From Alopecurus myosuroides (taxonomy: Eukaryota > Streptophyta > Magnoliopsida > Poales > Poaceae): a stretch of DNA of 64,000 nucleotides. The stretch is taken from the NCBI GenBank assembly GCA_028641055.1, contig CM054059.1, positions 48,927,682-48,991,681 on the forward strand. Direction: 5' to 3'. A program made the translations under genes and the position numbers. Every line of letters starts with the position of its first letter. Within the stretch, counting starts at the first letter, position 1. Positions 33,821 through 45,307 of this stretch are shown piece by piece. The notes below the pieces were generated by a model. The model ran no database searches, was not told the origin of the DNA, and was given only the letters and a program-made list of their open reading frames with translations.

Positions 33821-36698
33821 GAGGATTTCCAACGTGGTTGATGAGGCTATTACGGCGTGAGATTATTGCTCTTGTGATTCAAGTGAGATGGAGGTGCTAT
33901 GTATCTATCTATAATTGTAGTTGATCTGGTCGACATCTGTGTTAATGTTCCTATCTGTGCGATCTTATTATTATTAAGTTATTAGGCACCAATGAACTAA
34001 TGTAATGTGTGTATTACTATATTATCATCTAAGTTCCTAACTCAAGTATGTTACCCGAGAGCTGTCTGCTATATTTCATTGTTTCTGATGCAAGTGTAAT
34101 CGTTTCTGAGTTCTTGTGTGCCTGCTGGTTATATTGTTTCAACCACAATGTTTGGGCATGTTTTCCAACCACTAGATTCTCTTTGATTTTTTTTACTAAA
34201 GTACTAGGTAAAGTCTATGGACTAGCCGGTGTGGTGTTGTACTACACTTGTTGTTCGTGGCGGGTGGTAGTCAGTCTTGTACTCAAATTTCTGCCTTCTA
34301 TTAAATTATATGCCAGGAAAAAAAAGTCTGTCATGCCCTAACAAATGTCAGTTTGTATATGACAACACAACTTTGATTGAATGCATCAATACTTAAGTCC
34401 ATATTCTTCCTAGGAAACAACTAAATCCGTAGATGCTGTGGTTGTGCTATGTAAGCTTTAAACATTGTATCTAGTGATATAAGGTTGCTGGTTTCAAACT
34501 GAAATATCTTCACACTTGAAAATCGACGTCGGTGGTATATGAATAAGGAGTGGTGTAAACGAGTACTACTTTATTCGTGGTACTAACTTCCCATCAAGTC
34601 CCAGGAAGATATAAAGGATACCATATTACAAGTAGGTGGTTGCTTAGAGCTTATGGCTAAGAATGCCACCCGCCTTACACAAATCATCCTACGTAAGAAG
34701 ACAGAAGGGATAAGAAGAAAGCGTCGGGTCTAATGGAGCAGCTTGATCGCTAGCTTCGACCTCCCTATTTCTACTTACGTTAAAGGACGGTGTTGGAGGA
34801 AGGCACGTGATCAAGGTAGAGATAGAGATTTGTTCAACAAATCAAACCAGACAGGATCGAGCTTTGTGTGGTTTGTAAAGGAGAGACTATAATACCTGGC
34901 TGGAATATCTTCTGTTTTTCATCTGCAGAGATTCGCTGATAGTTCAAATAAATCTTGGTTCAGTTGCATGTTCTCCATTGTTTGACAGAAATATGAACTT
35001 TACAGGTGGGCAACTGGACAAGGTATGCCATATTTTTTAGTTATTTATCACAAATATTAATAAGTAGCGTGCTAGCATAATGTCTGATGTGAATATATAC
35101 AAAATATTGGTGTGATTGCAATTTTATCAGGCTACAGGTGCTACACTTGCTTTCTTGATAGTGTCCAGGTACATATGCAATTGTACATGCCTGGTGGTTC
35201 TTTGTACTTTTCTTTTGGTACTGAAATGGTTCTTTGTACTTCTGTCTGGTTTTGTTATCTGCTAGGACTGCAGGGTAACGGAAACAATATGTGTCATGGT
35301 GACAAGGCTGCAGGTCAGATAATTTTTTCATCCCACTATTTGGATATGCAGAGGTTTCTCTGAGTTACTTTTTGCTGGAGTTGCAACCTGTATGCCACAC
35401 TAGTAATATTAGCTCTAGTGAGTAGTGACAAGGTTGATATGTATATCTAAATATGCGTATGGTTGGACTTACTGTGCGCCCACTTTACCTTGTAAGGTTC
35501 AGGCACATAGCAGCTATTTTCAGAACAAACCGAGAAACACCAAAGGTACCATATGTGTCAAGCTTGGAGTTACATGATACACATGGCAGTTTAATGTGAA
35601 ACGAAAAGATAAAAATTCTATGCTAAGGAATCCGAGTGGCCCTTCTAGTGAGCACTATGCGTATGAACTTATCTCACTAACAATTTTTATCCTTCTATAG
35701 ACTGTTTGAGCAGTGAGTGACGAAGCCATATTGTTAAACATTGACAATTTTGTGCATAATGATGTAATGCATCAGTTCTATCTTTCTTATTACACTGGCT
35801 GTTGAATCAGTGTCTAGAACAACAAGTTTAGACACAAATATGTAATTGTGGTTTCTTTTCCGTGGCATGTTTGCCCTTTTCATTGAAATAAAAAAGGCAT
35901 TTAGTTCAATAGCATTTCTTTATCCAGTGGGCTTCCATTAAAGAAAATGACCAATCACCCAAAAGCTTGAGATAGGCTAAGTTTAAGCGGCTAATGTTCG
36001 GTCCGGATAAGTAAAGTCCTTTCGGTCAGTTCGCTCAGGTGTTATTTTTCTCTAATGTTCAGAGTTGTTCTGGTTTGAGAAAAGGAGCGCCACCAATTCC
36101 AGTAGGAAGTTCCAAAACTAATTAACTTTAGTTTCTACCCGTAAAAGTGACCTACTCAAGACTTATGATTGACTGAAATGATATGTATTCTCAATTTTAA
36201 CCATTCTCCTTCTGCATATATCTTGAAAATAATATGTCTTATGTATGGTAGTTTTTTTGCTTTGTCCCTCCTTTTATTTTGATATGAACAGTGGAAAAGA
36301 TGGTGACATTTTTGCAGGATTTGGTGTTAAACTGAATGGCTGATGTTATAAACTTTCTATTCTGAACTGCATCGGTTTTCTTTAATTTTATGTAATTTTT
36401 AAAGGTTGGGTACCAATTGTTTCTAATCATTATGTGGGAGAACAAATTGTCACCAAACTTCTAATTTATGCATATATTAGCCTTCTCAGTTACCGCGGTG
36501 CAAGTTATATCCTGCCTTGGAGGTGAGCCAGTTGAGGAAGAGTTTTCAGCAATGAAAATCTTGAATTGGTTTTGCTTTGACGGGTTATCAGTAGAAGGGC
36601 ATTAGGGAGGGTTGTTTTATTTGTCGTAACGATATACTCACCATATGTACAAACTATGTAGGATAGGAATTATACTACGCACGCAGACAGGGAATATC
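33821..36698. other. 3' UTR and intergenic sequence
   Basis: The likely polyadenylation region of the acidic-protein gene lies near 33980-34030. The rest is AT-rich, with no frame over 100 codons that looks real and no transposon terminus I can recognise. Scattered patches with TTTGCAG- and CTGCAG-like splice signals (34920-35300) could belong to a non-coding transcript or a decayed gene. Confidence 0.5.
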
Positions 36699-36713
36699 TT
36701 GTGTTCCATTGAT
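36699..36713. repeat. Target-site duplication of the minus-strand LINE, left copy
   Basis: TTGTGTTCCATTGAT, identical to 39710-39724. It directly follows the LINE poly(A), seen as a T-run at 36713-36718. Confidence 0.9.
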
Positions 36714-36896
36714 TTTTTACATACGCCTCCCCGAATGGAGCCGGTTTCCATTACCACGAAGATAACAAAACAAGGTCTTATACAACGCCAAAAGAAAAAT
36801 AAACCTAAAGGAAAGAGCAACTCCAGATGGAACCAAATCCAGCAGCAATTCCAGGAAGTTCTAAACGACTAGACAGTGAACGGAACCCCAAAGCAC

Positions 36897-36924
36897 GGGG
36901 GGGGGGGGGGGGGGGGGGGGGGGG
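36897..36924. repeat. 28-bp G homopolymer
   Basis: Uninterrupted G run on the plus strand, inside the 3' UTR of the minus-strand LINE (C-run in its RNA). The length may be inexact in any assembly. Confidence 0.9.
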
Positions 36925-37035
36925 AAGATAATCCAAAGTTTAAACCCACATCCAAACAACCAGCAGGCCACAATTTTCAGTCAAGCTCGAAACAAGACTT
37001 CTGAGCAAACTTTCTTCCAGTCGAGAGGAGCAGCA

Positions 37036-39709
37036 TCAAACCGATACATCTTCATCTTCATCCACATCATCTTGGCCGGTACTTGTCCTGCCAGATCCCC
37101 TCATGGTTGCTTCATACGCCCTGATAGCCACACCTTGAATCTGATCAGCTCCTTCCAGCATCAGCTTCTTGTCCTGCTCATTCTGCATCCCTGCCCAATA
37201 TCGCAGAAAAACACACATATAACACACCACCTCAACAGGGGATGATATAAGTTTTCCTTCGAAACAAGCATTATTACGAAGCTTCCAAACAACCCAACAC
37301 AAAGCAGCAATCCCAACTATATGGATATTAGTATTTGAGGGAAAAACTTAGCTATCCACCAGAAATAGTGTGTGAACCCCGAAGGCCTAGCTCTAGCACC
37401 AATGGCCCCACACAAGGAACTCCACACAAAGCTTACAACAGGACAGGAGAAAACAGATGTAAAATAGACTCATCTGCTGGGCAGAATCTACAAAGGGGAC
37501 TCCCAACCCATTTCCTCCTGATCATGTTATCTTTGGTAGTAATGGCATTATGCCAAATTAACCACAGCCAGATCTTAATTTTCATAGGGATTTTAGCTTT
37601 CCAAAGTTGCTTAAAAGATCTGTCAGGCCCACAAGATGACATCTTGTTATAAAGGGACTTAACAGTGAACACACCATTCCTAGTATATTTCCATTTTGGA
37701 ATATCTCTCCCTTCCCCCAATGCCACAGTGGCCAACACATTTCTCAACTGCTGCACCTGCATTTGTAGAGCTGGAGTGAGCCATCTTCTAAAGGAAAATG
37801 CCCATCCAGACTCACACATCTCTCTAACTGTCTTATCCTAATGTTAGGAGATATCAAACAGCTGAGGAAAAGTAACACACAAATGGTTATCACTTAGCCA
37901 AGCATCATACCAAAAGCTTGTGTCATTCCCACCCACTACACACATTTTCCTACCTAAGAGGTAGTACTTCCTAACTTTAAGCAGATCTTTCCACATAGGG
38001 GAATCATCATCCCTAGGTTTGATTGCTAAGATCCCACTAGAGATATTGTATTTGTTTTTGACAATATTTTGCCAAGGACCATCTTCCCTTTCCAACCTCC
38101 ACCACCACTTACACATTAAACAAATGTTCTGGATCCTCAAGTTTTTGATTCCCAAACCCCCTTTCTTCCTAGGCCTACACACCAATTGCCACTTTACCAT
38201 ATAGTATTTTTTTTTAGTTCCAGTCCCCTGCCAAAAGAACTTTCTAAAAATCTTAGTCATTTTCTCCAGATTTGTCAGAGGGAGAAGGTACATAGACATG
38301 AGGTAGATAGCAGTCCCACTCAAGGAGGACTGAATCAAGGTAACCCTGCCACCAATAGATGAGTTATTGCCTATCCAACCATCTAACTTCTTCCTTAGTT
38401 TATCAGCAACACCATCTAGCTCTGAGACCTTCAATCTGGAACTACTAACAGGAACCCCCAGATATTTAATAGGCCAATCCCCTAGTTGACACCCAAACAG
38501 ATTTGCATATTCCATTTTTTCACATCATCCTTGAGTACCATCATAACCTCACTTTTATCAAAATTGATTTTGAGTCCAGACATGGCCTCAAACAGATAGA
38601 GGATAAGCTTCAAATGAGTGACCTGTTCCAGTGAATCTTGAACAAGCAAAATTGTGTCATCAGCATATTGTAGAATGGCCACCCCAAACTCACACAAATG
38701 AGGTGTGAGCCCCACAATCAGACCAGCCTGTTGTGCTTGCTGAACCATCTTAGCCAGATTTTCAGCGGCCAAGTTAAAGAGGAAGGGTGAGAGGGGGTCC
38801 CCCTGCCTCACCCCTCTGTGGCTAGCAAAATCTTTTCCTCTAATATTGTTTATGTTCACAGAGAGAGTACCATTCTCCACAATATCCTTAATGATTCTAC
38901 ACCATCTAGGACTGAAATTTTTCTGTTCAACACATCTGAGGAGGAACTTCCAGTCAACTTTATCATAAGCCTTTTCAAAATCCAGTTTCAACACAACCCC
39001 TTGCTGTTTTTTCTTCCTAGCCTCATGAATAACTTCATGCAAGGAGAGAACCCCATCCATGATATTCCTCCCTTTTATAAAAGCATTTTGACACTTAGAA
39101 ATAAGTTTTGACATGTAAGGTTCCAATCTACAGGTCACTACCTTAGTCAGAATTTTATAAATGACTTGCAACAGGCAAATAGGTCTATTTTTGTATAATA
39201 TCAGCATCAGGATTTTTCTGTAACAGAATAATCATGCAAAAGTTCAACCTATACAAGGGTAACCCCCCTTGAAACCAGTCATGGAACATTTGACAAATTT
39301 CCTTCTTGAATAAGGGCCAGCAGGCCTGATAAAATTCAACAGGAATTCCATCAGGACCTGGAGCCTTATTACCAACCATCAAGTCAATTGCATCTTTAAT
39401 CTCCTTCTCAGAGAAAGGAACCTCCAACGCAAGAACATCCTCCAATGATAGTTTTTCTTCTTCTCTCCACACATCACCATTCATTGCAATCTCATTCTCC
39501 ACACCATGACCAAACAAGACTTCGTAATACTCAGTAGCATGGGCTAAGAGTGCCTCAGTCCCAGTAATCTCACCCTGCATGGATTTAAGAGTATACATAG
39601 TAGTATTCCTCTTCCTACCATTGGCAATTCTATGAAAATATGCAGTATTTATGTCCCCCTGTAGCAACCAATTTTGAGCAGATATGCTAAACCAAACTTC
39701 TCCTCCTCT
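37036..39709 (-). pseudogene. LINE ORF2: reverse transcriptase, thumb, zf-RVT and C-terminus
   Basis: From 39709 downward: a pre-RT segment (WLLQGDINTAYFHRIANGR), NKAPGPDGIPVEFYQACW, then RT with FIKGRNIMDG, VLKLDFEKAYDKVDW, GVRQGDPLSPFLFN and the catalytic YADD at 38656-38667. Next come KYLGVPVSSSRLKV, a zf-RVT segment (FTVKSLYNKM ... CRFCPADESILHLF) and a C-terminal acidic tail ending at 37036. Stops or shifts near 39190, 38500 and 37830 divide it into four frames. The endonuclease is absent because of the 5' truncation. Confidence 0.9.
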
Positions 39710-39724
39710 TTGTGTTCCATTGAT
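39710..39724. repeat. Target-site duplication of the minus-strand LINE, right copy
   Basis: TTGTGTTCCATTGAT, identical to 36699-36713. Confidence 0.9.
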
Positions 39725-40383
39725 ATATGCAAAAGTTGAAAGATGGAAGCCATTTTCTGTATGTAGCAGCCAGTCAAGTAGAATAGACATGGATTGTATT
39801 CTAGATTAGATTAGGCAGCAAAGGATTGAACGGAAGCGGCGATCTTGTAAGCAAGAGTGTCTGTAGCCTATTTTTCCCCCAATTGTAGGCTCCGCTAAGC
39901 TAATATTAATGCAATAAAGCTCCTGTTGTGCAAATAGAAGAGAGCCTTTTTTTTCTTGTCTGTGATGATGTTCCATTTAGAGCATCAACAACCGGACACA
40001 GCCCACAGACGAGCATTTATCCATACATTCTCATGCAGAGTAGATCTAACACACAAACGGACATATAATTGACGTCTGGTTCATCTTTATTTACCAAAAA
40101 TCTAGTAATTCATATCGGGCCACATTGAAGTTGTGCTTGTTCATTATCAGACAACAAAAATAGACTGATTACATCTAGAGAAACGACAAGCGAAGGATTT
40201 CATTAGTGACTGCTAAAGAAACCGCCACACAGGGCGCCCAAAAGAGGATTGTTTCATGGAAGGACCAGCCAAAACAAAAGCGTGTCCTACTGATCATCAG
40301 GTTCAACATGAACAGAAACTCATACGGCAATAGACACTTCAGTCCTCCAATTTTGGGAAATCTTTGAAATGGGACGATACACT
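39725..40383. other. Probable 3' UTR of the minus-strand exon at 40384
   Basis: No coding frame. It includes the first copy of a 45-bp tandem duplication and is continuous with 36698 before the LINE inserted. Confidence 0.5.
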
Positions 40384-40416
40384 TCAGTCCTCCAATTTTG
40401 GGAAATCTTTGAAATG
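40334..40416. repeat. 45-bp tandem duplication over a stop codon
   Basis: ACACTTCAGTCCTCCAATTT begins at 40334 and again at 40379. The copies match over 38 bp. Each includes the last codons and the stop of the minus-strand exon, so one C-terminus is duplicated downstream. Confidence 0.9.
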
Positions 40417-40679
40417 AGTAGGGAACTCAAGTGTGATGTCAACGCGCTCCTTAAGCTCTTCGATCTTGTCGCGAAGCCTGCGGTTGAGCCCCCGTTGCTG
40501 GTTTCTCAACATGTTGACGTGTTTTTTATTTGCTTCGTTCACTGGGAGGACCTTGTATATCTCACGTCTTTTGTCCCCTACCAGGTCTTCAACCGAATAT
40601 ACCGACCTCTTCAGTAAGTCGCCAAGGTAACCGCCAGTTCCATCTCTATCCTTGTCAAAATCAAATTCTTTAGCTTCCT
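40384..40679 (-). CDS. Terminal exon of an unidentified coiled-coil protein
   Basis: The minus strand has an acceptor TATTTTACAG at about 40680, then a frame encoding EAKEFDFDKDRDGTGGYLGD, a KRREIYKVLPVNEANKKHV segment and a charged helix RGLNRRLRDKIEELKERVD, ending PKLED and a stop. The helix looks like a coiled coil. The open frame begins 16 bp further upstream, in what looks like intron. No other exon was found upstream: 41042 is already a LINE. The gene may be a remnant or its other exons may lie past the LINE insertions. I do not recognise the family. Confidence 0.5.
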
Positions 40680-40791
40680 GTAAAATAAACAACAATTATA
40701 TGTTAATAGGCAAGTCTACTTGTAACAATCATACTACAGATAATGTCAATTGCAACCTATGCTCTGAACTGATACTACAAGGATTTTGGTA

Positions 40792-40868
40792 TCTACTTTT
40801 ATAAGGCACACTACTTAGCAATTCAAATGTTACGTAGTGTGGCTTATAAAAGTGGACGGAGGGAGTAG
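40792..40868. mobile_element. Truncated Stowaway-like MITE
   Basis: Ends in GGACGGAGGGAGTA, the Stowaway terminus next to a TA target. An inverted pair (CTACTTTTATAAGGCACACTAC and its near complement GTAGTGTGGCTTATAAAAGTGG) fills most of the element. The left CTCCCTCCGT terminus is missing. Confidence 0.7.
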
Positions 40869-41004
40869 CTGATTTGAGGTTACCAGTAGCACCGAGAGGT
40901 TGGGAATCAAGAAGAGAGTTTTTGGTATAGAGAATAGAAATTTAGGAAAGTAAGAAACATCGTTTAGTTCGTCGTGATCCATCGTCCGGCCCAATAGGCA
41001 AGGG

Positions 41005-41041
41005 TCATAACATTTCTCCCTTCTTAAACTCGGCTTGTCCC
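41005..41041 (-). pseudogene. C-terminal codons of a small ORF split by LINE insertion
   Basis: Last codons (ending GEML, then TGA at 41005-41007) of a roughly 63-residue minus-strand frame whose main part is at 46631-46799. See that entry. Confidence 0.5.
41027..41041. repeat. Target-site duplication of the near full-length LINE, left copy
   Basis: AACTCGGCTTGTCCC, identical to 46631-46645. Confidence 0.92.
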
Positions 41042-41256
41042 AGTCAGGCGACGTACCCTTTCACCTAGGGTTTTTTCCTCCCGCCTGGCGACTCAGGCGG
41101 CGAGTCGACAGCGACGGATCCATCCCGGGATCCAATCAGGATTCAGTCTCCGAGGGTGGCTCGATCCGCCTCGTGAAGGTTCCCCTACAAGTACCCCGGT
41201 GGTTGATCCCCGAGCCAATCGAGGATCGCTGTTGAGGAAGGTTTTTTCGGCCGATC

Positions 41257-42525
41257 ATGTCGAGCTCGAAATCGGCAGGAAACTCAGAATCGGCGTCGAG
41301 AGATTCAAAGTTGAAACAGCACATGGGAGATCCCGTACTGGATGATGCGACAGAGGGCTCGGAAACCCATGGAGGAATGATCCACTCTTTGTTTGATCGT
41401 CTTGATATTGGGGAAGAGGAGTTCGACGACCTCGTAATAGAGGATACAAACATCAACCTACTAGAAAGTACACGATGGCTAGCAATTGCTAGGGTTCACT
41501 GTGATAAAGGATTCAGTCATGAGGCCTTCTTCCTCCAGATGCGTGCGGCATGGAACCCGGCAAAGGAGGTTTCGATCAGGACGGTTGGAGTGAAACGCTT
41601 TGTGATTCAATGCTACTGCTTAGGGGATTGGGAGAAGATTATAGAACGAGGGCCGTGGTTGTTTCGGGAGTGGGCAGTGGTGATTGCGCCGTATGATGCC
41701 TTATCTGATCCTGATGAGGTAGAACTTCATCTTATGCCAATTTGGATTCAGATTCATAAGATTCCTGAAGGCTACAGACAACAATCCATTGTGAAGCAAC
41801 TGGTTAGTAGACAGGCCGGGGAGGTTATTGAAATACAGATGGTACCGCCCGGAGTATTCAAAGGAGACTATGTTCGTGTTAGAATTAAGCAAGATGTATA
41901 GAAGGCTTTAACACGTTTTGTGTCTGTCAAACTAGGAGGGAAGAGATCAATCTTTGAGGTTAAGTATGAAAAGCTAGGCATGTTATGTTTTGCATGTGGC
42001 AAAATTGGCCATACATATAAGGAGTGTGGGTTGGGAGTCTTTGAAGACAAAGATCTGAAATACGGGGATTGGATACATGCAGAGGGTTGGCGATCCCGAG
42101 GAGGGGGAGGCGTTCGTGGTGGCCTAAGAGGGGGAGGGGGAAGAAATTCCGGAGGCAGAGGAGTATTACCTGGGAGAGGGCACCCTTTTGATTGGAGGGC
42201 TCACCCGGAGAGGCCCCTGGTTGTGTCGGAGGAGTTGAAGGATACGGCGACTAGCCCCATTAAACCCACGGATCAGCACATGCTCGATATGGAGAAGAAA
42301 ACTCGGAAACGGCTAGCTTTCGAGCAAGAAAACAAGAAGGCCAATGAGTTGCTTTTGCTCACAGAGAAAGGACACACGGAAGGGGACAGTCCTCAACAAG
42401 TTAATGGAAGCAAAAATCAGGAGGTGAAGGAGAGGAAACGCCACAAGGGAGGAGAGGGCTCCTCGTACTCTGCAAATTCTACTGGATCGGCGGCATCCCT
42501 CGAGGGTGACCGCCGGGTCCAATGA
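41257..42525 (+). pseudogene. LINE ORF1 (DUF4283-like plus CCHC zinc knuckle)
   Basis: About 422 codons broken by one TAG at 41899-41901. The N-terminal half has a DUF4283-like pattern (GFSHEAFFLQMRAAWNPA, FVIQCYCLGDWEKIIERGPWLF, LMPIWIQIHKIPEGY). The zinc knuckle is CFACGKIGHTYKEC near 41990-42030. A Gly/Arg-rich stretch (RGGGGVRGGLRGGGG) and a charged tail follow. The protein would bind LINE RNA. Its TGA overlaps the ORF2 ATG as ATGA at 42522-42525. Confidence 0.88.
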
Positions 42526-43781
42526 GTATATTAAGCATGAATTGTCGAGGGTACGGACAGCCTGAGACAATTCACGAGTTATGCAACTTAGTAAAGTTGC
42601 ACCGTCCGAGTTTGGTCTTTCTCTCGGAGACCAAGCTAAGTGCTACGAGAGCGCAAGATCTACGAGGAAGATTGGGTTTTTCAAACGCTTTCGGTGTGAA
42701 GAGTGAAGGGCTAAGTGGTGGATTAGCCCTTTTCTGGAACTCGGAGTCGGTGGTGTCCCTCAAATCTTATAGTAAATCACATATAGATGTTTTTGTGGTT
42801 AACAATGAGATGGGAGGGGTAGAGTGGCGGTTTACAGGATTTTACGGGGATCCTAATAGAACAAGGAGAAAGCGAAGCTGGGAGTTACTGTCTTATTTGA
42901 GAAGAGAGTCTGATATCCCTTGGCTTTGTGCTGGGGACTTCAACGAGATCACCTCGGCTGGTGAGCAGTTCGGAGGTCATGGAAGAGAAGAATGGAAGAT
43001 GGAAGGTTTTAGGGATGTTATTGATCGTTGTGGCTTTGAAGATTTGGGTTTTTCGGGTCTACCCTACACTTGGGATAATAGACAACATGGAGCTAGTAAT
43101 ATCAAGGTGAGATTGGATAGAGGTTTGGCGGATCTCAGGTTTATGGAGTTGTTTGATAATTCTATGGTTACACATGTTCAAACAACGCAAAGCGACCATT
43201 GTGCTCTATTAATCAGTATCCGTAAATCTGATTGGTGTTTGGAGGAAGGAGGACATAAGCGTTTTCGGTTTGAAAATTCATGGATGAGGCATGAGAGGTA
43301 CCCGCAAACAGTGGAATCATTGCTTAACACTAGTGCGGTATCCTTGGATGACATTGCTACTGCCCTTGGCGAGGTGAGGCAGGGGTTACAGAGATGGAGC
43401 AGGGATGATTTAGGTTCTGTTCATAAGCAACTGAGGGCCCTCCGAAAACGATTGGAGGATATCCGTTGGGGCTCCATTGGATCGGGCCCTTCTAGAACCG
43501 AACTTCAGCTTATGCGTCGGATTTTGGAACTTCAATCCCGCGAAGAAATTGAGGCCCAACAGCACTCAAGGGTATTATGGCTGAAGGAGGGGCATAGGAA
43601 CACGGCTTTCTTTCACTCCAAAGCGAAACAGAGGGGACGTACCAATAAAATTAAGTCTGTTCGGAAGGATGATGGTTTTGTGGTTACTTCCCAAGTTGGG
43701 ATGGAAGGTATTGCTATCGGTTTCTATAGGGATCTCTTCTCGGCTCAAGTGGACACACGTCCTGAGCTAGTGACGGACTAG
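42522..43781 (+). pseudogene. LINE ORF2, endonuclease and linker
   Basis: Starts MSILSMNCRGYGQ. The apurinic-type endonuclease has SETK near residue 37, DPNRT, CAGDFNEI and QSDHCALL. The linker has a VLWLKEGHRNTAFFHSKAKQRG segment. It ends at a TAG at 43779-43781. A one-base shift near 43804 separates it from the reverse transcriptase. It would nick the target and expose the priming 3' end. Confidence 0.92.
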
Positions 43782-43804
43782 GTTACACCGCTGGTGTCAG
43801 AAGA

Positions 43805-45307
43805 ATGAATGAACAATTGATGGCTCCTTTTTCGGACACAGAAATAGAAAATATCCTCTTCATGATGCATCCAAATAAATCTCCCGGGCCGGATGGTTTC
43901 AATGCTGGTTTTTTCGTTCGTCATTGGGATTTGATGAAGGTAATGGTATGCAAGGCAATTCGGAATTTTCTAGAAGGGGGTTCAATGCCAGAGGTGGTCA
44001 ACTCGACAGTTTTGGTGCTTATACCAAAAGTTAAATCACCTCAAGACCTTACCCAGTACAGACCCATTGCCTCGTGTAATGTGCTGTATAAGATTGCGTC
44101 TAAAGTCCTAGCTCTGAGATTGCGTCCGGTATTGGAGGAAATTATATCTGAGGAACAAAGTGCGTTTGTTCCGGGGCGGTTAATTACCGATAATGTTCTA
44201 ACAGCGTACAAGTGCATCCATTATCTGAAAAGGAAGAAAGGGAAGGCTGCGGCGTGTGCTATCAAACTGGATATGGCCAAGGCTTACGACAGGGTTGAAT
44301 GGAGCTATCTGAGAGGTATTATGGAGAAATTGGGATTCTGTCAGCCGTGGATTGATCTTATTATGAAATGCGTTTAGACGGTGACCTTCTCTGTGAGAGT
44401 TAATGGGGTCTTCTCGGAGGTCTTTAGACCATCACGCGGTATTCGACAAGGGGATCCGATCTCCCCGCATTTATTTCTCTTATGCGGGGAGGGTTTCAGC
44501 AGCATGCTCAAAAGTGTTGGCCCAGCTTACTTATCAAAAGGTATCAGAGTGGGGATTCATGCACCTTGGATTTCTCACCTTCTTTGTGCAGATGATTGCT
44601 TGATTTTCTCCCAGGCTTCACCAGCTGGAGCGGCTAGACTCCATTCTATTCTGGAGCTATACAGAAGAGGCTCGAGACAGATGGTTAATTATTCCAAATC
44701 AGCAATCTTTTTCAGTAAAAATACTACCCCACCGGTGAAATTGGTGGTTCATCAAGGGATGAATATTGCCGTGGAGGCATTGGGAGAAAAGTACTTGGGG
44801 CTCCCCATGGCCGTGGGAAGATCATCGGACACGCAATTCGAGCATGCTAAGGTGAAAAAACTGGTCTTCGGTGGAATTCCAAGATTGTTAAGCAGTGCAT
44901 GTAGAGAGATTTTTATTAAATCAATATGCCAAGCAATCCCTACATATTCTATGAGTTGTTTTCGGCTTTCGAGGAATTTTTGCAAAAAACTCACAGCCGT
45001 GATTGCGAGGTTCTGGTGGGGAGGTGATGATAAAAAGAAACGATTGCACTGGAGAAAATGGGATCTCATTGCTATCCCAAAAGGAGAAGGAGGCATGGGT
45101 TTTCGGGATTTCGAGGTGTTTAACCAAGCCATGCTCGCAAAACAGGGGTGGAGACTAATGACTAGACCGGAGTCGCTTTGTGCCCGGGTTCTTAAAGGCA
45201 GATACTATCATGACAGCAATTTCATGGAGGCTGGTAATAAAAGGAACGCCCTCACACGTGGAGAGCTATACTACATGGCCGTACTGCTCTTAACCTCAGT
45301 CTCATAA
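43805..45307 (+). pseudogene. LINE ORF2, reverse transcriptase
   Basis: Motifs NKSPGPDGFNAGFF, FVPGRLITDN, IKLDMAKAYDRVEW, GIRQGDPISPHLFL and the catalytic site CADD at 44585-44596. The usual first residue is Tyr or Phe; here it is Cys. A TAG at 44375-44377 divides the domain, and a shift near 45260 ends it. The thumb region KYLGLPMAVGRSS is present. Confidence 0.92.

Larger units (their letters stand above)
36714..39709 (-). mobile_element. 5'-truncated L1-type LINE
   Basis: 3.0 kb on the minus strand, bounded by a perfect 15-bp target duplication. The 5' end is truncated just upstream of the reverse transcriptase. The 3' UTR holds a run of 28 G on the plus strand (36897-36924). The insertion split ordinary intergenic sequence. 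Confidence 0.93.

Noticed and set aside
34048..34341. 97-codon plus-strand frame
   Set aside because: Low-complexity hydrophobic composition, no promoter or homology signal, AT-rich intergenic DNA.
39710..39790. N-terminal extension of the minus-strand LINE frame
   Set aside because: The 15-bp target duplication ends at 39724, so codons beyond 39709 are flanking DNA read through by chance.
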